The notes beneath the pieces were generated by a model. That model did not search any database. It saw only the letters and a list, made by a program, of their open reading frames with translations, and was not told the origin of the DNA. From the NCBI RefSeq assembly GCF_001514305.1, contig NZ_KQ949077.1:343109-407108 (forward strand): DNA of 64,000 bases, given 5' to 3'. The stretch comes from Streptomyces dysideae. Its GTDB lineage: Bacteria > Actinomycetota > Actinomycetes > Streptomycetales > Streptomycetaceae. A program made the translations under genes and the position numbers. Below are positions 7,963-16,011 of the stretch, piece by piece. Numbering within the stretch: position 1 is the stretch's first letter; every line of letters starts with the position of its first letter.

Positions 7963-9413
7963 GGTTCTCCGGGCTGCACTGCCCGCGCGGCATCCACTCG
8001 CTGCGCGGCAAGCTCACGCTGGCGAACGTGGCGCTGCTCGCGCTCGGCATCGTCGCGGCGACCGCGGTCAGCGTGATGGGCATGCGGTACTACCTGCTGG
8101 ACCAGATCGACGCGGAGCTCACCAAGACCCGGGACTCGCTGGGCGGTTCGCGGCTCACCCTGCGGGAGATCGACTCGCTGAGCATGCTGGGCTTCGTACG
8201 GGACCGGCTCGTCCAGGAGCAGTCGGACGAACAGCCGCGGCCCGACTCGCTCTTCGCCGCCGTCGACGACCGGGGCGAGCCCATCGGCCTCCTCGGCTTC
8301 GAGCCGACCGCCGCGCAGCACGCCTTCGCCGACGCGGTCGACGACCCGCGCGCGCTGATCGACGACCCCGAACCGCACGACGTCCGCGTCCAGGACGCCG
8401 ACTACCGCGCCTCGGCGACCCGGCTCGCCGACGGCACCTACATCCTGCTCGCCACCTCCACCGACGGCCTCCGCAAGGGCGTCGCCAAGGCCGTCAAGGC
8501 CGACCTCGCCATCGGCGCGCTGCTGCTGGCGCTGCTCGCCTGCCTGACGATGCTCAGCGTCAGCCGCCGGATGCGGCCGCTGGAGGACATGGTGGAGACG
8601 TCGTCGGCGATCGCCGAGGGCGACCTGACCCGGCGCGTCCCCTCCAGCCGCGAGGCCACCCTGGAGGTCGAGCAGCTCCGCCTCGCCCTCAACTCCATGC
8701 TCCACCAGGTCGAGTCGGCGTACCGCACCCGCGAGCACAGCGCGGCCCAGCTGCGCCGCTTCGTCGGCGACGCCTCGCACGAGCTGCGCACCCCGCTGTC
8801 CGCGATACGCGGCTACCTCCAGCTCTACGACAAGGGCATGCTCACCGACGCGGGCGAGCGCAGGCGCGCCTGGGACCGGATGAACGGCGAGGTCGACCGC
8901 ATGGGCCGGCTCGTCGACGAGCTGCTCACCCTGGCCCGCCTCGACCAGCGGCCCGAACTGCGCTTCCGGAACGTCGATCTGAGCCGCCTGGTCCGCGACG
9001 CCGCCGAGGACCTGCGGGTGCAGCAGCCGCGCCGGCCGCTCACGGTCGACGCCGACGGCGCCCTGCTGGTGCGGGCCGACGAGTCCGGGCTGCGGCAGGT
9101 GCTGGGCAACCTGCTGGGCAACGTACGCACGCACACACCCGCCGATGTGCCGGTGCGGCTCGGGGTGGAGCGGGCGGACGGGGTCGTACGGCTGTGTGTC
9201 GAGGACAAGGGTCCTGGGCTGTGCGGGGAGGACGCGGCGCGCCTCTTCGACCGGTTCTTCCGGGCCGGCGGAGGTGCGGGCAGCGGTCTGGGGATGGCGA
9301 TCGTGCAGGGTGTGGTGACGGCCCACGGCGGCGAGGTGGCGGTGCGGACGGCGCCGGGCGAGGGGCTGGCGGTGACGGTGACACTGCCGGCGGGAGCGTC
9401 ACCACGGCCGTAA
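7959..9413 (+). CDS. Sensor histidine kinase
   Basis: A 484-residue membrane kinase, partner of the preceding regulator. The first membrane helix is near residues 15-37 (ANVALLALGIVAATAVSVMG). An extracytoplasmic sensor of ~130 residues follows, then a second helix (LAIGALLLALLACLTML) and a HAMP domain. The dimerisation helix has His274 in GDASHELRTPLSAIRGYL. The ATPase domain shows the N box GLRQVLGNLLGNVRTH, G1 CVEDKGPGL and G2 GSGLGMAIV. The signal is unknown; the sensor is hydrophilic and acidic. The gene overlaps the regulator by four bases (ATGA). Confidence 0.95.
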   Translation: MRFSGLHCPRGIHSLRGKLTLANVALLALGIVAATAVSVMGMRYYLLDQIDAELTKTRDSLGGSRLTLREIDSLSMLGFVRDRLVQEQSDEQPRPDSLFAAVDDRGEPIGLLGFEPTAAQHAFADAVDDPRALIDDPEPHDVRVQDADYRASATRLADGTYILLATSTDGLRKGVAKAVKADLAIGALLLALLACLTMLSVSRRMRPLEDMVETSSAIAEGDLTRRVPSSREATLEVEQLRLALNSMLHQVESAYRTREHSAAQLRRFVGDASHELRTPLSAIRGYLQLYDKGMLTDAGERRRAWDRMNGEVDRMGRLVDELLTLARLDQRPELRFRNVDLSRLVRDAAEDLRVQQPRRPLTVDADGALLVRADESGLRQVLGNLLGNVRTHTPADVPVRLGVERADGVVRLCVEDKGPGLCGEDAARLFDRFFRAGGGAGSGLGMAIVQGVVTAHGGEVAVRTAPGEGLAVTVTLPAGASPRP

Positions 9414-9427
9414 CTCACCTGGATTGC

Positions 9428-9835
9428 TCATGGTTCGGCGTTGGCGAGGATCAGGGCCCACACCGTCTTCCCGTACCGCCCCCTGCTCCACACGCCCCAC
9501 GCGGCGGCGATGTGCTCCACGAGATGCAGTCCGCGGCCGGTCTCCTCCCACTCCCCCACCACCCGTGACCGGGGTTCGTGCTGCCCCTCGTCCGACACCT
9601 CGATGAGGCAGGAGCCGTCGGCGAGGGCGGTCACCGCGACCTCGAACTCGCGCTCCAGGAGCGGGCCGTGGCGTACGACGTTGGTGGCCGGCTCGGAGAC
9701 GAGCAGCACGGCGTCCCCCAGCGCCGCGTCCTTCGGCCCGTGCCCCCAGTCGGACAGATGGTCCCGGACCCGGCTCCGGGCGAGACCGACGGAGGCCGGG
9801 TGCCGGGGCAGCCGGAAGGAGTTGCGTCTCGACAC
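9428..9835 (-). CDS. RsbW-like ATP-binding protein (HATPase_c, anti-sigma/SpoIIAB type)
   Basis: A 135-residue stand-alone GHKL ATPase of the anti-sigma-factor type that is abundant in Streptomyces. The ATP motifs are VSEPATNVVRHG (N box), LIEVSDEG (G1) and ETGRGLHLVEHIA (G2). Members bind a sigma factor or phosphorylate an antagonist; no partner is adjacent. The GTG start has AGGAG 6 bases upstream. It is convergent with the histidine kinase, with stops only 14 bases apart. Confidence 0.9.
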   Translation of the reverse strand: MSRRNSFRLPRHPASVGLARSRVRDHLSDWGHGPKDAALGDAVLLVSEPATNVVRHGPLLEREFEVAVTALADGSCLIEVSDEGQHEPRSRVVGEWEETGRGLHLVEHIAAAWGVWSRGRYGKTVWALILANAEP

Positions 9836-9931
9836 GTTTGCTCCTCACCCCGCGCACACTGCCAACACATGGTGCAGCGCGGGGCGCCTACCCGGCATCA
9901 CAGGGGCGAAGGTCAGGGGCGCGAGATCGCG

Positions 9932-10087
9932 TCAGATCCAGTTGAGACGCCAGAACCGGAAGACACCGGTGCCGTCCGACAGGTACTGGCCATCGCCGAC
10001 GTCCTCGCTGGTGACGACGTACCGCTCGCGGTCACCCTGTCCACTCGCCACCGTGATCCCCCGCCCGAAGTCGAGCCGTGCCGTCAC
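9932..10087 (-). CDS. Small 51-residue reading frame coupled to the metallophosphoesterase gene
   Basis: A GTG at 10087 overlaps the TGA of the phosphoesterase gene by four bases (GTGA). It opens a 51-codon frame ending GVFRFWRLNWI. Composition is protein-like, with aromatic residues near the C-terminus, but no family is recognisable. It may be a genuine coupled small protein or the tail of a decayed gene. Confidence 0.4.
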   Translation of the reverse strand: MTARLDFGRGITVASGQGDRERYVVTSEDVGDGQYLSDGTGVFRFWRLNWI

Positions 10088-11340
10088 GCCTGCCGTGACG
10101 CGAGTTCGATCACCGTGATGTCCGACGGGGCTCCCACGCGCGTGGGCGGGCCCCAGGCGCCCGCGCCACGGGTGACGTACAGCTGGGTGTCGCCGTAGCG
10201 CTCCAGGCCGACCACTGTCGGGTTCGCCGCTGCCGCGAGGAGGTGGCCGGGCCAGAGCTGGCCGCCGTGAGTGTGGCCGGAGAGCTGGAGGTCGACGCCG
10301 TGGTCGACGGCGTCGTGGATCTGGACCGGCTGGTGGGCGAGCAGCACGCACGCGCGTGCCTTGTCGCGGTCGCCGAGCGCCTTGGCGAAGTCGGGGCCCT
10401 GGCCCTCGCTCTCGCCCGACACGTCGTTGACGCCGGCCAGGTCGAAGTACGGCAGTTCCCGGCGGGCGTTCTCCAGCGGGATCAGGCCGAGGCGGCGTAC
10501 CTCCTCGACCCACTGCCCGGCGCCGGAGAAGTACTCGTGGTTGCCGGTGACGAAGTAGGCCGGCGCCTTCAGCTGGGCGAGCGGGGCGGCGGCCGGGCCC
10601 AGGTCCTTGACGCTGCCGTCCACCAGGTCGCCGACGACCGCGACGAGGTCGGGCTGCGTCGAGTTGATCGTGTCGACGACCTTCTGCGCGAAGCCCCGGC
10701 CCAGGACCGGGCCCAGGTGGATGTCGCTGACCACCGCGATCCGGTAACCGTGCGCCGCCCGCGGCAGCCTGGCCAGCGGCACGGTGACCCGCTTCACCTT
10801 CGGGCCGCTCAGGACGCCGTACGTGCCGTAGCCGACGGTTCCAGCGGCTGCCACGGCGGCGGCTCCGCCGACGACCCGGGAGACGAAGAGGCGGCGGGAG
10901 GGCAGCGTGAGCGGGCTCGACGGCCCCTCGGCGGCGGGCGGGGTGTCCGGGGTCGCCGGGGGCGCTCCCACGGGTACCGGTTCCGGCTCCGGCTCCCGCA
11001 CGGCGGTCTCCGTACGGGCCCGCCGTTCCAGCAGCCGACGCAGCAGCGGCCGTACGACCTCACCCGCCACCAGCGCCAGCAGCAGGTATATCGACAGCGC
11101 CAACCACAGGAAGCCCGGCCAGGCCAGGGTCTGCTGGAGCCAGAAGGGCGCGCCGGTGCGCTCGGCGACGAGAGCTCCTACGGCCAGCGCCCAGCCGCCG
11201 GCGACCAGCACCCCGCCCGCACGGCGCATCCAGCCCGGACCCCGCGTGGTGTCGCGGAACAGGCGGCGCCACACGTACCAGTTGGCCGTCACGAGGACGG
11301 CCAGTACGAGAAGCGCGACGAGCACGAAGACGATCACCAC
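10084..11340 (-). CDS. Membrane-anchored metallophosphoesterase
   Basis: A 418-residue calcineurin-like phosphoesterase. The N-terminal third is membrane (VVIVFVLVALLVLAVLVTANWYVW and two or more further helices). A proline-rich linker follows, then another hydrophobic segment with a Tat-like SRRLFVSRVVGG. The catalytic domain shows all dimetal motifs: VVSDIHLGP, VVGDLVDG, GNHEYF, LLAHQP and SGHTHGGQLWPG. YkuE-type relatives are Mn-dependent and act outside the membrane; the substrate here is unknown. I chose GTG 11340 for the GGGGAG upstream and because the first helix starts there. Confidence 0.92.
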   Translation of the reverse strand: MVIVFVLVALLVLAVLVTANWYVWRRLFRDTTRGPGWMRRAGGVLVAGGWALAVGALVAERTGAPFWLQQTLAWPGFLWLALSIYLLLALVAGEVVRPLLRRLLERRARTETAVREPEPEPVPVGAPPATPDTPPAAEGPSSPLTLPSRRLFVSRVVGGAAAVAAAGTVGYGTYGVLSGPKVKRVTVPLARLPRAAHGYRIAVVSDIHLGPVLGRGFAQKVVDTINSTQPDLVAVVGDLVDGSVKDLGPAAAPLAQLKAPAYFVTGNHEYFSGAGQWVEEVRRLGLIPLENARRELPYFDLAGVNDVSGESEGQGPDFAKALGDRDKARACVLLAHQPVQIHDAVDHGVDLQLSGHTHGGQLWPGHLLAAAANPTVVGLERYGDTQLYVTRGAGAWGPPTRVGAPSDITVIELASRQA

Positions 11341-11386
11341 GCGGGTGTCTCCCCTTTTCTTGTGACCTGTTGTTGTGGCCGGCCGG

Positions 11387-11629
11387 TCATGACGTCTGAC
11401 GCAGTGCGCGTACTCCGCGCAACCCGATGCCCCCGACGACCGTCCCCAATACGAAGGAAACGACGGCGAGCAGCAGGTGCACCCAGAAGTACGCGGTCGG
11501 GTCACCCGCGTCGTCGAACGCGAGCCCGCTGCCGTCCTTGACGAGGTTCTTGACGAAAGTGATCCAGATGACCCAGCTCCACACCCCGAAAGCGAGCAGG
11601 AACCAGGAGACGGGGCGGCTGAGCTTCAT
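11387..11629 (-). CDS. Small two-helix membrane protein
   Basis: An 80-residue protein with two membrane spans (WFLLAFGVWSWVIWITFV and VHLLLAVVSFVLGTVVGGIGL) joined by a polar loop holding DDAGDPTAYF. It is conserved-looking but of unknown role. GATACT lies 6 bases upstream of the ATG, so it is probably leaderless. It is divergent from the carboxypeptidase gene, 91 bases away. Confidence 0.75.
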   Translation of the reverse strand: MKLSRPVSWFLLAFGVWSWVIWITFVKNLVKDGSGLAFDDAGDPTAYFWVHLLLAVVSFVLGTVVGGIGLRGVRALRQTS

Positions 11630-11635
11630 ACGTTC

Positions 11636-11712
11636 AGTATCACCGGCGGGTGTCCGGTTCCGTGGCCGGGGTGGGGAGGTGGACGGGACTTCGCGCCGTG
11701 TGCCCTGTACGT
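11636..11712. promoter_or_regulatory. Divergent leaderless promoter pair
   Basis: GATACT on the minus strand (11641-11636) serves the small membrane protein. TACGTT on the plus strand (11707-11712) lies 8 bases before the GTG of the carboxypeptidase. Both genes lack Shine-Dalgarno sequences. Confidence 0.4.
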
Positions 11713-11720
11713 TCTCGATC

Positions 11721-13010
11721 GTGCCCGCTCCCCAGAAGACCGCCAGGCGATACCTGCTGGTCACCTCCGCCGTCCTGTCGTCCCTCGCGCTGGCATCCGC
11801 GCCCGCGGTCGCGGCCCCGAGCCCCTCGCCGAGCACCAGCCCGTCGACGAGCCCCTCGGCCACTCCCCCGGCGAACATGTCGACCGTGGGCGGCGCCCGG
11901 CTGGGACAGCCCGGCACGCAGGTCAACCTGGCCAGCGGGGTCCCGGTGCTGCCCAAGGACCTCTCCGCCCGGTCGTGGATCGTCGCCGACGCCGAGTCCG
12001 GCGAGGTCCTCGCCGCGCACAACTCGCACTGGCGACTGGCGCCCGCGAGCACCCTGAAGATGCTGTTCGCCGACACCGTGCTGCCGCGGTTCCCCGCCAC
12101 GACCGAGCACAAGGTCATCCCCTCCGACCTGGCGGACGTCGGGTCCGGCTCCAGCCTGGTCGGCATAAAGGAGGGCGAGACGTACACCGTCCACGACCTG
12201 TGGCTCGGGGTGTTCCTGCGCTCCGGCAACGACGCCGTGCACGTGCTGTCGAAGATGAACGGCGGCATGGACAAGACCGTCGAGGAGATGAACGAGCACG
12301 CCGAGGAGCTGCAGGCCCTCGACACGCACGCGGTCTCCCCGGACGGCTATGACGCCGCGGGGCAGGTCTCGTCGGCGTACGACCTGACGCTGATCGCCCG
12401 TTCCGGGCTGCAGAAGAAGGATTTCCGCGAGTACTGCTCGACCGTCACCGCGAAGTTCCCGGGCGAGACGAAGAAGAACAAGAAGGGCAAGTCGGTCCGC
12501 GGGTCCTTCGAGATCCAGAACACCAACCGGCTGCTGAGCGGCGACTCCGGCATCTCCGTCTACCAGGGCATCGCGGGCGTCAAGAACGGCAACACGACGA
12601 ACGCCGGCGCGACCTTCACCGGGGTCGCCGAACGCGACGGCACGGTGCTGCTCGTCACGGTCATGAACCCGGAGAAGGACGAGCACAACGAGGTCTACAA
12701 GGAGACCGCCAAGCTCTTCGACTGGGGTTTCAAGGCGGCCGGCAAGGTGCAGCCGGTGGGTGAGCTGGTGCCGCCGAAGAGCGCCCAGGCCAGCGCCCAG
12801 CCGGGTGCGAACGACTCCGGCGAGGCCGGGGGCTCCGGGGACGGCGTGGCGTCCGGGAAGCCCGCGGCGAGCGCCTCGGTCGCGAGGGGTTCGGGCGGCA
12901 TGGGGATCGCGCTCGCGATCACCGGCGGGGTGCTGGTGCTGCTCGCGGCGGGCGCGTTCCTGGTCAACCGCCGGTGGCCGCTGCCCGACCTGGTGCGCCG
13001 TCGCCGCTGA
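11721..13010 (+). CDS. D-alanyl-D-alanine carboxypeptidase (low-molecular-mass PBP, S11 type)
   Basis: A 429-residue exported serine peptidase that trims cell-wall stem peptides. It has a signal peptide (ARRYLLVTSAVLSSLALASAPAVA) and a Ser/Pro/Thr linker. The catalytic motifs are SxxK at Ser110-Lys113 (APASTLKMLF), SGN in FLRSGNDAVH and a KTG-like KNG at Lys288. A Ser/Gly/Ala linker and one C-terminal membrane helix (MGIALAITGGVLVLLAAGAFLV) with a basic tail end the protein, so it is membrane-anchored. The KNG variant of KTG is a minor oddity. Its last 47 bases overlap the convergent YihY gene. Confidence 0.93.
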   Translation: MPAPQKTARRYLLVTSAVLSSLALASAPAVAAPSPSPSTSPSTSPSATPPANMSTVGGARLGQPGTQVNLASGVPVLPKDLSARSWIVADAESGEVLAAHNSHWRLAPASTLKMLFADTVLPRFPATTEHKVIPSDLADVGSGSSLVGIKEGETYTVHDLWLGVFLRSGNDAVHVLSKMNGGMDKTVEEMNEHAEELQALDTHAVSPDGYDAAGQVSSAYDLTLIARSGLQKKDFREYCSTVTAKFPGETKKNKKGKSVRGSFEIQNTNRLLSGDSGISVYQGIAGVKNGNTTNAGATFTGVAERDGTVLLVTVMNPEKDEHNEVYKETAKLFDWGFKAAGKVQPVGELVPPKSAQASAQPGANDSGEAGGSGDGVASGKPAASASVARGSGGMGIALAITGGVLVLLAAGAFLVNRRWPLPDLVRRRR

Positions 13011-13926
13011 CGCCGGAGGTGCCTGGGGTGCCTGGGGTGCCTGGGGTGTCGGGGGCGTCGGGGGCGTCGGGGGCGTCCTCCTTGCTCTCCGTCGCCGTCC
13101 AGGCGGCGCAGAACACGACCAGCTTCATGGTGAAGTTGATCCACAGCAGCAGGGCGACGGGCACCCCGAACGCGCCGTACATGCTCTTCCCGGCCACCCC
13201 CTGCATATAGCCGCTGAGCAGCACCTTCAGCAGTTCGAAGCCGATCGCGCCGATCAGCGCGGCCACCATCAGACGGCGGCGCGGCGGTTCGACGCCGGGC
13301 AGCAGGGTGAGGACGTACAGGAGCAGCAGGAAGTCGGCCGCGACGGCGACGGCGAACGCGACGATCCGCAGCAGGACCCCGCCCCAGCCGCCCTCGTCGA
13401 TGCCGATCCGCTCGGTGATCCAGCCGACCATCGCGGAGGCCACGGTGGAGGCCGCGAGCGTGACGAGGACGGCGCCGCCCAGGCCGACCAGGACGCCCGC
13501 GTCCTTGGCCTTGCGCAGGACGGGGTTCTCCTCGTCGTCGGGCAGCTCCCACACCGCGCGCAGGCACTCGCGCACGGAGCCGACCCAGCCTATGCCGGTG
13601 AACAGCAGCAGGGCGCCGGCGATGAGGCCCACGGTGCCGGCGTTCTCCACCAGGCCGCCGATGTTCAGCTGGTCGGAGATGCCGGGCACCTGCTCGGCGA
13701 TCTTGTCCTCCAGCTTGTCCTGCTGCTCCTTGCTGAGCGTCGCGGCGGCGATCGCGGCGGCCACGGCGAGCATCGGGAACAGCGCGACGAAACTGGTGAA
13801 CGTCATCGCGGCGGCGAGCCGCGTCCACTTCACCCGGTCCATGCGCTCGAACGACCGCCACGCGTGCGTGGTCGCCAGCCGGGTGAACAGTGGCCCCACG
13901 ACGGGGAGTTCTTTCAGCCAGTCCAT
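12964..13926 (-). CDS. YihY/BrkB family inner-membrane protein
   Basis: A 320-residue protein with about six membrane helices and the family's signature segments: MTFTSFVALFPMLAVAAAIAAA, VGLIAGALLLFTGIGWVGSVRE and LLWINFTMKLVVFCAAWTA. The family was once mis-called ribonuclease BN; its function is unsettled. The C-terminal cytoplasmic tail is built of DAP/GTP tripeptides from a 9-base tandem repeat. Start ATG 13926 overlaps the end of the GtrA gene by 13 bases, so it belongs to the UbiA-GtrA operon. A start at 13959 is also possible. Confidence 0.88.
   Translation of the reverse strand: MDWLKELPVVGPLFTRLATTHAWRSFERMDRVKWTRLAAAMTFTSFVALFPMLAVAAAIAAATLSKEQQDKLEDKIAEQVPGISDQLNIGGLVENAGTVGLIAGALLLFTGIGWVGSVRECLRAVWELPDDEENPVLRKAKDAGVLVGLGGAVLVTLAASTVASAMVGWITERIGIDEGGWGGVLLRIVAFAVAVAADFLLLLYVLTLLPGVEPPRRRLMVAALIGAIGFELLKVLLSGYMQGVAGKSMYGAFGVPVALLLWINFTMKLVVFCAAWTATESKEDAPDAPDAPDTPGTPGTPGTSGVSGDGAPGRAAATGG
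13019..13077. repeat. In-frame 9-base tandem repeats
   Basis: Three copies of ggtgcctgg are followed by variants ggtgtcggg and ggcgtcggg. On the minus strand they encode the DAPDAPDAPDTPGTPGTPG tail of the YihY protein. Copy changes would keep the frame. Confidence 0.85.
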
Positions 13927-14351
13927 GATCCAACCCTGCCCTCCGTACGGAAGACCCATGTCCGAGTGCCCCAGAACCGCAGAACAGTCGCCAGCACCAT
14001 GCCGATCCCGGCCCCGGAGACGGTGTCCGCGCGCTGCGAGGTGAGGCCGAGGCCGTAGTGACTCACGACGAGGCACAGGAGCTGTACGGCGGCCCCGGCG
14101 GCGTTGACCGCGAAGAACACGGCGCAGGGGCGCAGGCCCTTCGGCCGGCTGTGCCGGTAGGTGCCGAGCGCGTTGCCCGCGTACGCCACCGAACAGCCCG
14201 CGACGAAGGAGAGCACCTTGGCGGTGAGGGGGTCGAGGGCGGCCGGGCCGCGCAGGCAGGTGAAGAGGGAGAGGTCGACGGCGTAGGCGAGGAACCCGAC
14301 AGACGCGAAGCCCAGCAACTCACGCCGGCCGGCCCACGCGCGCGTGCTCAC
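13914..14351 (-). CDS. GtrA-like membrane protein
   Basis: A 145-residue four-helix membrane protein of the GtrA/DPMS-like family. The segments are ELLGFASVGFLAYAVDLSLFTCL, VLSFVAGCSVAYAGNALGTYRHS, AVFFAVNAAGAAVQLLCLVV and GMVLATVLRFWGTRTWVFR. Members help translocate or anchor polyprenyl-phosphate sugars. In mycobacteria a GtrA protein is encoded next to dprE1/dprE2, as it nearly is here. The GTG start forms a GTGA overlap with the UbiA gene stop, so the genes are coupled. Confidence 0.88.
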   Translation of the reverse strand: MSTRAWAGRRELLGFASVGFLAYAVDLSLFTCLRGPAALDPLTAKVLSFVAGCSVAYAGNALGTYRHSRPKGLRPCAVFFAVNAAGAAVQLLCLVVSHYGLGLTSQRADTVSGAGIGMVLATVLRFWGTRTWVFRTEGRVGSWTG

Positions 14352-15331
14352 CAATTGGCCACTGCCAGGCCGTACATCGCGATCCACACGACGCCGATGA
14401 AGGCGAGCGCGCGGTCGCGCAGGACGACGTCCTCGGGTTCGCCGGCGGTGCCGCGGTCGGCGAAGACGGCGTACCGCAGGACGGCGAGGATGAAGGCGAC
14501 CATGGACAGCTGCCGCCAGGGCAGCACGCTGGTGTTCGGCACGCCGCCCTCCTCCAGCGCCCACAGGCAGTAGCCGAGCACGGCGACTCCGGCCGCCAGC
14601 TGCCAGACGAAGCGCAGATAGCCGGTGGTGTACTCGGTGAGCAACGCGCGTGTGGCGCCCGCTTTCCCGGCCATCTGCACGGCCTCGGAGTAGCGCTTGG
14701 CCGACACCATGAACAGCGCCCCGAACCCGGTCGTGATCAGGAACCAGCGCGACAGCGGGATGCCGAGCGCGAGCCCGCCGATCATCGCCCGCATCAGGAA
14801 CCCGGTCGTGACGACGACGAGGTCGACGACGAGGACGTGCTTGAGGCTGACGCAGTACGCCAGTTGCATGCCGAGGTACGCGGTCAGCAGGGCCGCGACG
14901 AACGGCGAGGTCAGCCAGGCCGCGGCGGCGGGCGCGAGGACGGCGAGGACGCCGCCGACGCCGTAGGCGACGGGTACGGGGACCTGTCCGGTGGCGACCG
15001 GGCGGTGGTGCTTGGTGGGGTGCGCGCGGTCGGCGTCGGCGTCGCGGGCGTCGTTGATCAGATAGACGGCGGCGGCACAGGCGGTGAAGAGCACGAAGAC
15101 GAGCGCGAGTTGGGTGAGCACGTGCGCCGAGAAGAGCCGGCCGGCGGCGGCCGGGGCGGCGACGACGAGGACGTTCTTGACCCACTGCTTGGGGCGCGCA
15201 GTCCTGAGCAGGCCCCTGAAGAGGCCGCCTTTGCGGGGTGGGGGCGCGGCGTGCTGCAGGGGCGTGCGCTGCTCGTCAAGCGCCGCCTCCCGGGTGCGCG
15301 CGGCGCCGGTGAGGGGCGCTGCCTCAGTCAT
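14348..15331 (-). CDS. Decaprenyl-phosphate phosphoribosyltransferase (UbiA superfamily)
   Basis: A 327-residue polytopic enzyme that joins 5-phosphoribosyl pyrophosphate to decaprenyl phosphate (DPPR synthase). Diagnostic features are LRTARPKQWVKNVLV before the first helix and the Mg-binding NDxxDxxxD motif (N93, D94, D97, D101), followed by RAHPTKHHRPVATG. A second motif region is SAKRYSEA. This matches the DPPR-synthase branch rather than quinone prenyltransferases. It overlaps PAP2 upstream by 8 bases and GtrA downstream by 4. A hydrophilic N-terminal extension of ~40 residues is present. Confidence 0.9.
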   Translation of the reverse strand: MTEAAPLTGAARTREAALDEQRTPLQHAAPPPRKGGLFRGLLRTARPKQWVKNVLVVAAPAAAGRLFSAHVLTQLALVFVLFTACAAAVYLINDARDADADRAHPTKHHRPVATGQVPVPVAYGVGGVLAVLAPAAAAWLTSPFVAALLTAYLGMQLAYCVSLKHVLVVDLVVVTTGFLMRAMIGGLALGIPLSRWFLITTGFGALFMVSAKRYSEAVQMAGKAGATRALLTEYTTGYLRFVWQLAAGVAVLGYCLWALEEGGVPNTSVLPWRQLSMVAFILAVLRYAVFADRGTAGEPEDVVLRDRALAFIGVVWIAMYGLAVANW

Positions 15332-15878
15332 GCGCGCCCCTTCTCATCCAGCGCGACCCGATGCGCGCCGTGAGCGCCCCCAGGGCCGCGCCCGCCGCCA
15401 CGTCGGAGGGGTAGTGCACGCCGACGACCAGGCGGGACATGCACATCGCGGCGGCGAGCGGCGGGATCGCGTACGCCCCGAGCGTGCCGTAGGCGACAGC
15501 GGCGGCCGCGGCGGAGGTCGCGTGCGAGCTCGGGAAGGAGTGCCGGCCCGCAGTGGACACGCGGGGCTCGACGTGCGCCGGACGCGGACGGCGCACCACC
15601 CTTTTCACGCCCATGCTGACAAGGTGCGCGCCCGCGGTGAGCGCCGTGCCGCGCAACCAAGCGCCGCGCCGCGCGCCGTCCACGGCGGCCCCCGTGAGCC
15701 CCACCGCCAGCCACAGCGCCCCGTGCTCGCCGGCCCAGGACAGGGCACGCGCGGCGGCGGCGACGCGCGGACCGCGTCCGCGCGCGTGGAGCGCCGAGAG
15801 GATGCGCTGATCCGCTCCGCGGAGGCCGCGGTCCACGCCCCGGCGGCTTCGATGATCCATGTCGTCGAGGTGGTCCAT
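15324..15878 (-). CDS. PAP2-family membrane phosphatase, likely decaprenyl-phosphoryl-phosphoribose phosphatase
   Basis: A 184-residue integral membrane phosphatase. All three PAP2 signatures are present: KRVVRRPRP, PSSHATS and SRLVVGVHYPSD with catalytic His and Asp. In mycobacteria the equivalent sits beside the UbiA enzyme and is thought to remove the 5-phosphate from DPPR. The same tight pairing here (8-base overlap) supports that role, though undecaprenyl-pyrophosphate phosphatase activity is an alternative. It is the first gene of the minus-strand operon, divergent from dprE1. Confidence 0.88.
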   Translation of the reverse strand: MDHLDDMDHRSRRGVDRGLRGADQRILSALHARGRGPRVAAAARALSWAGEHGALWLAVGLTGAAVDGARRGAWLRGTALTAGAHLVSMGVKRVVRRPRPAHVEPRVSTAGRHSFPSSHATSAAAAAVAYGTLGAYAIPPLAAAMCMSRLVVGVHYPSDVAAGAALGALTARIGSRWMRRGAHD

Positions 15879-16011
15879 GTGGACTCACTGTTCACGTCGA
15901 CACCGCCGGAACTCCGGCAATATTGAGCGACATCCCACTAATCACCCATTTCGGGGAGTGTGAGGATGTTACGTAACTAATCGCCTATACACGGGCGATA
16001 CGGTCGCCGAC
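15879..16011. promoter_or_regulatory. Divergent promoter region of the decaprenyl-arabinose cassette
   Basis: This 133-base AT-richer gap separates PAP2 and dprE1. It contains the 10-base palindrome gttacgtaac (15969-15978) and a 6-base inverted repeat atcgcc/ggcgat (15980-15999) around TATACA, a candidate -10 for dprE1. One regulator could control both arms. Confidence 0.45.
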
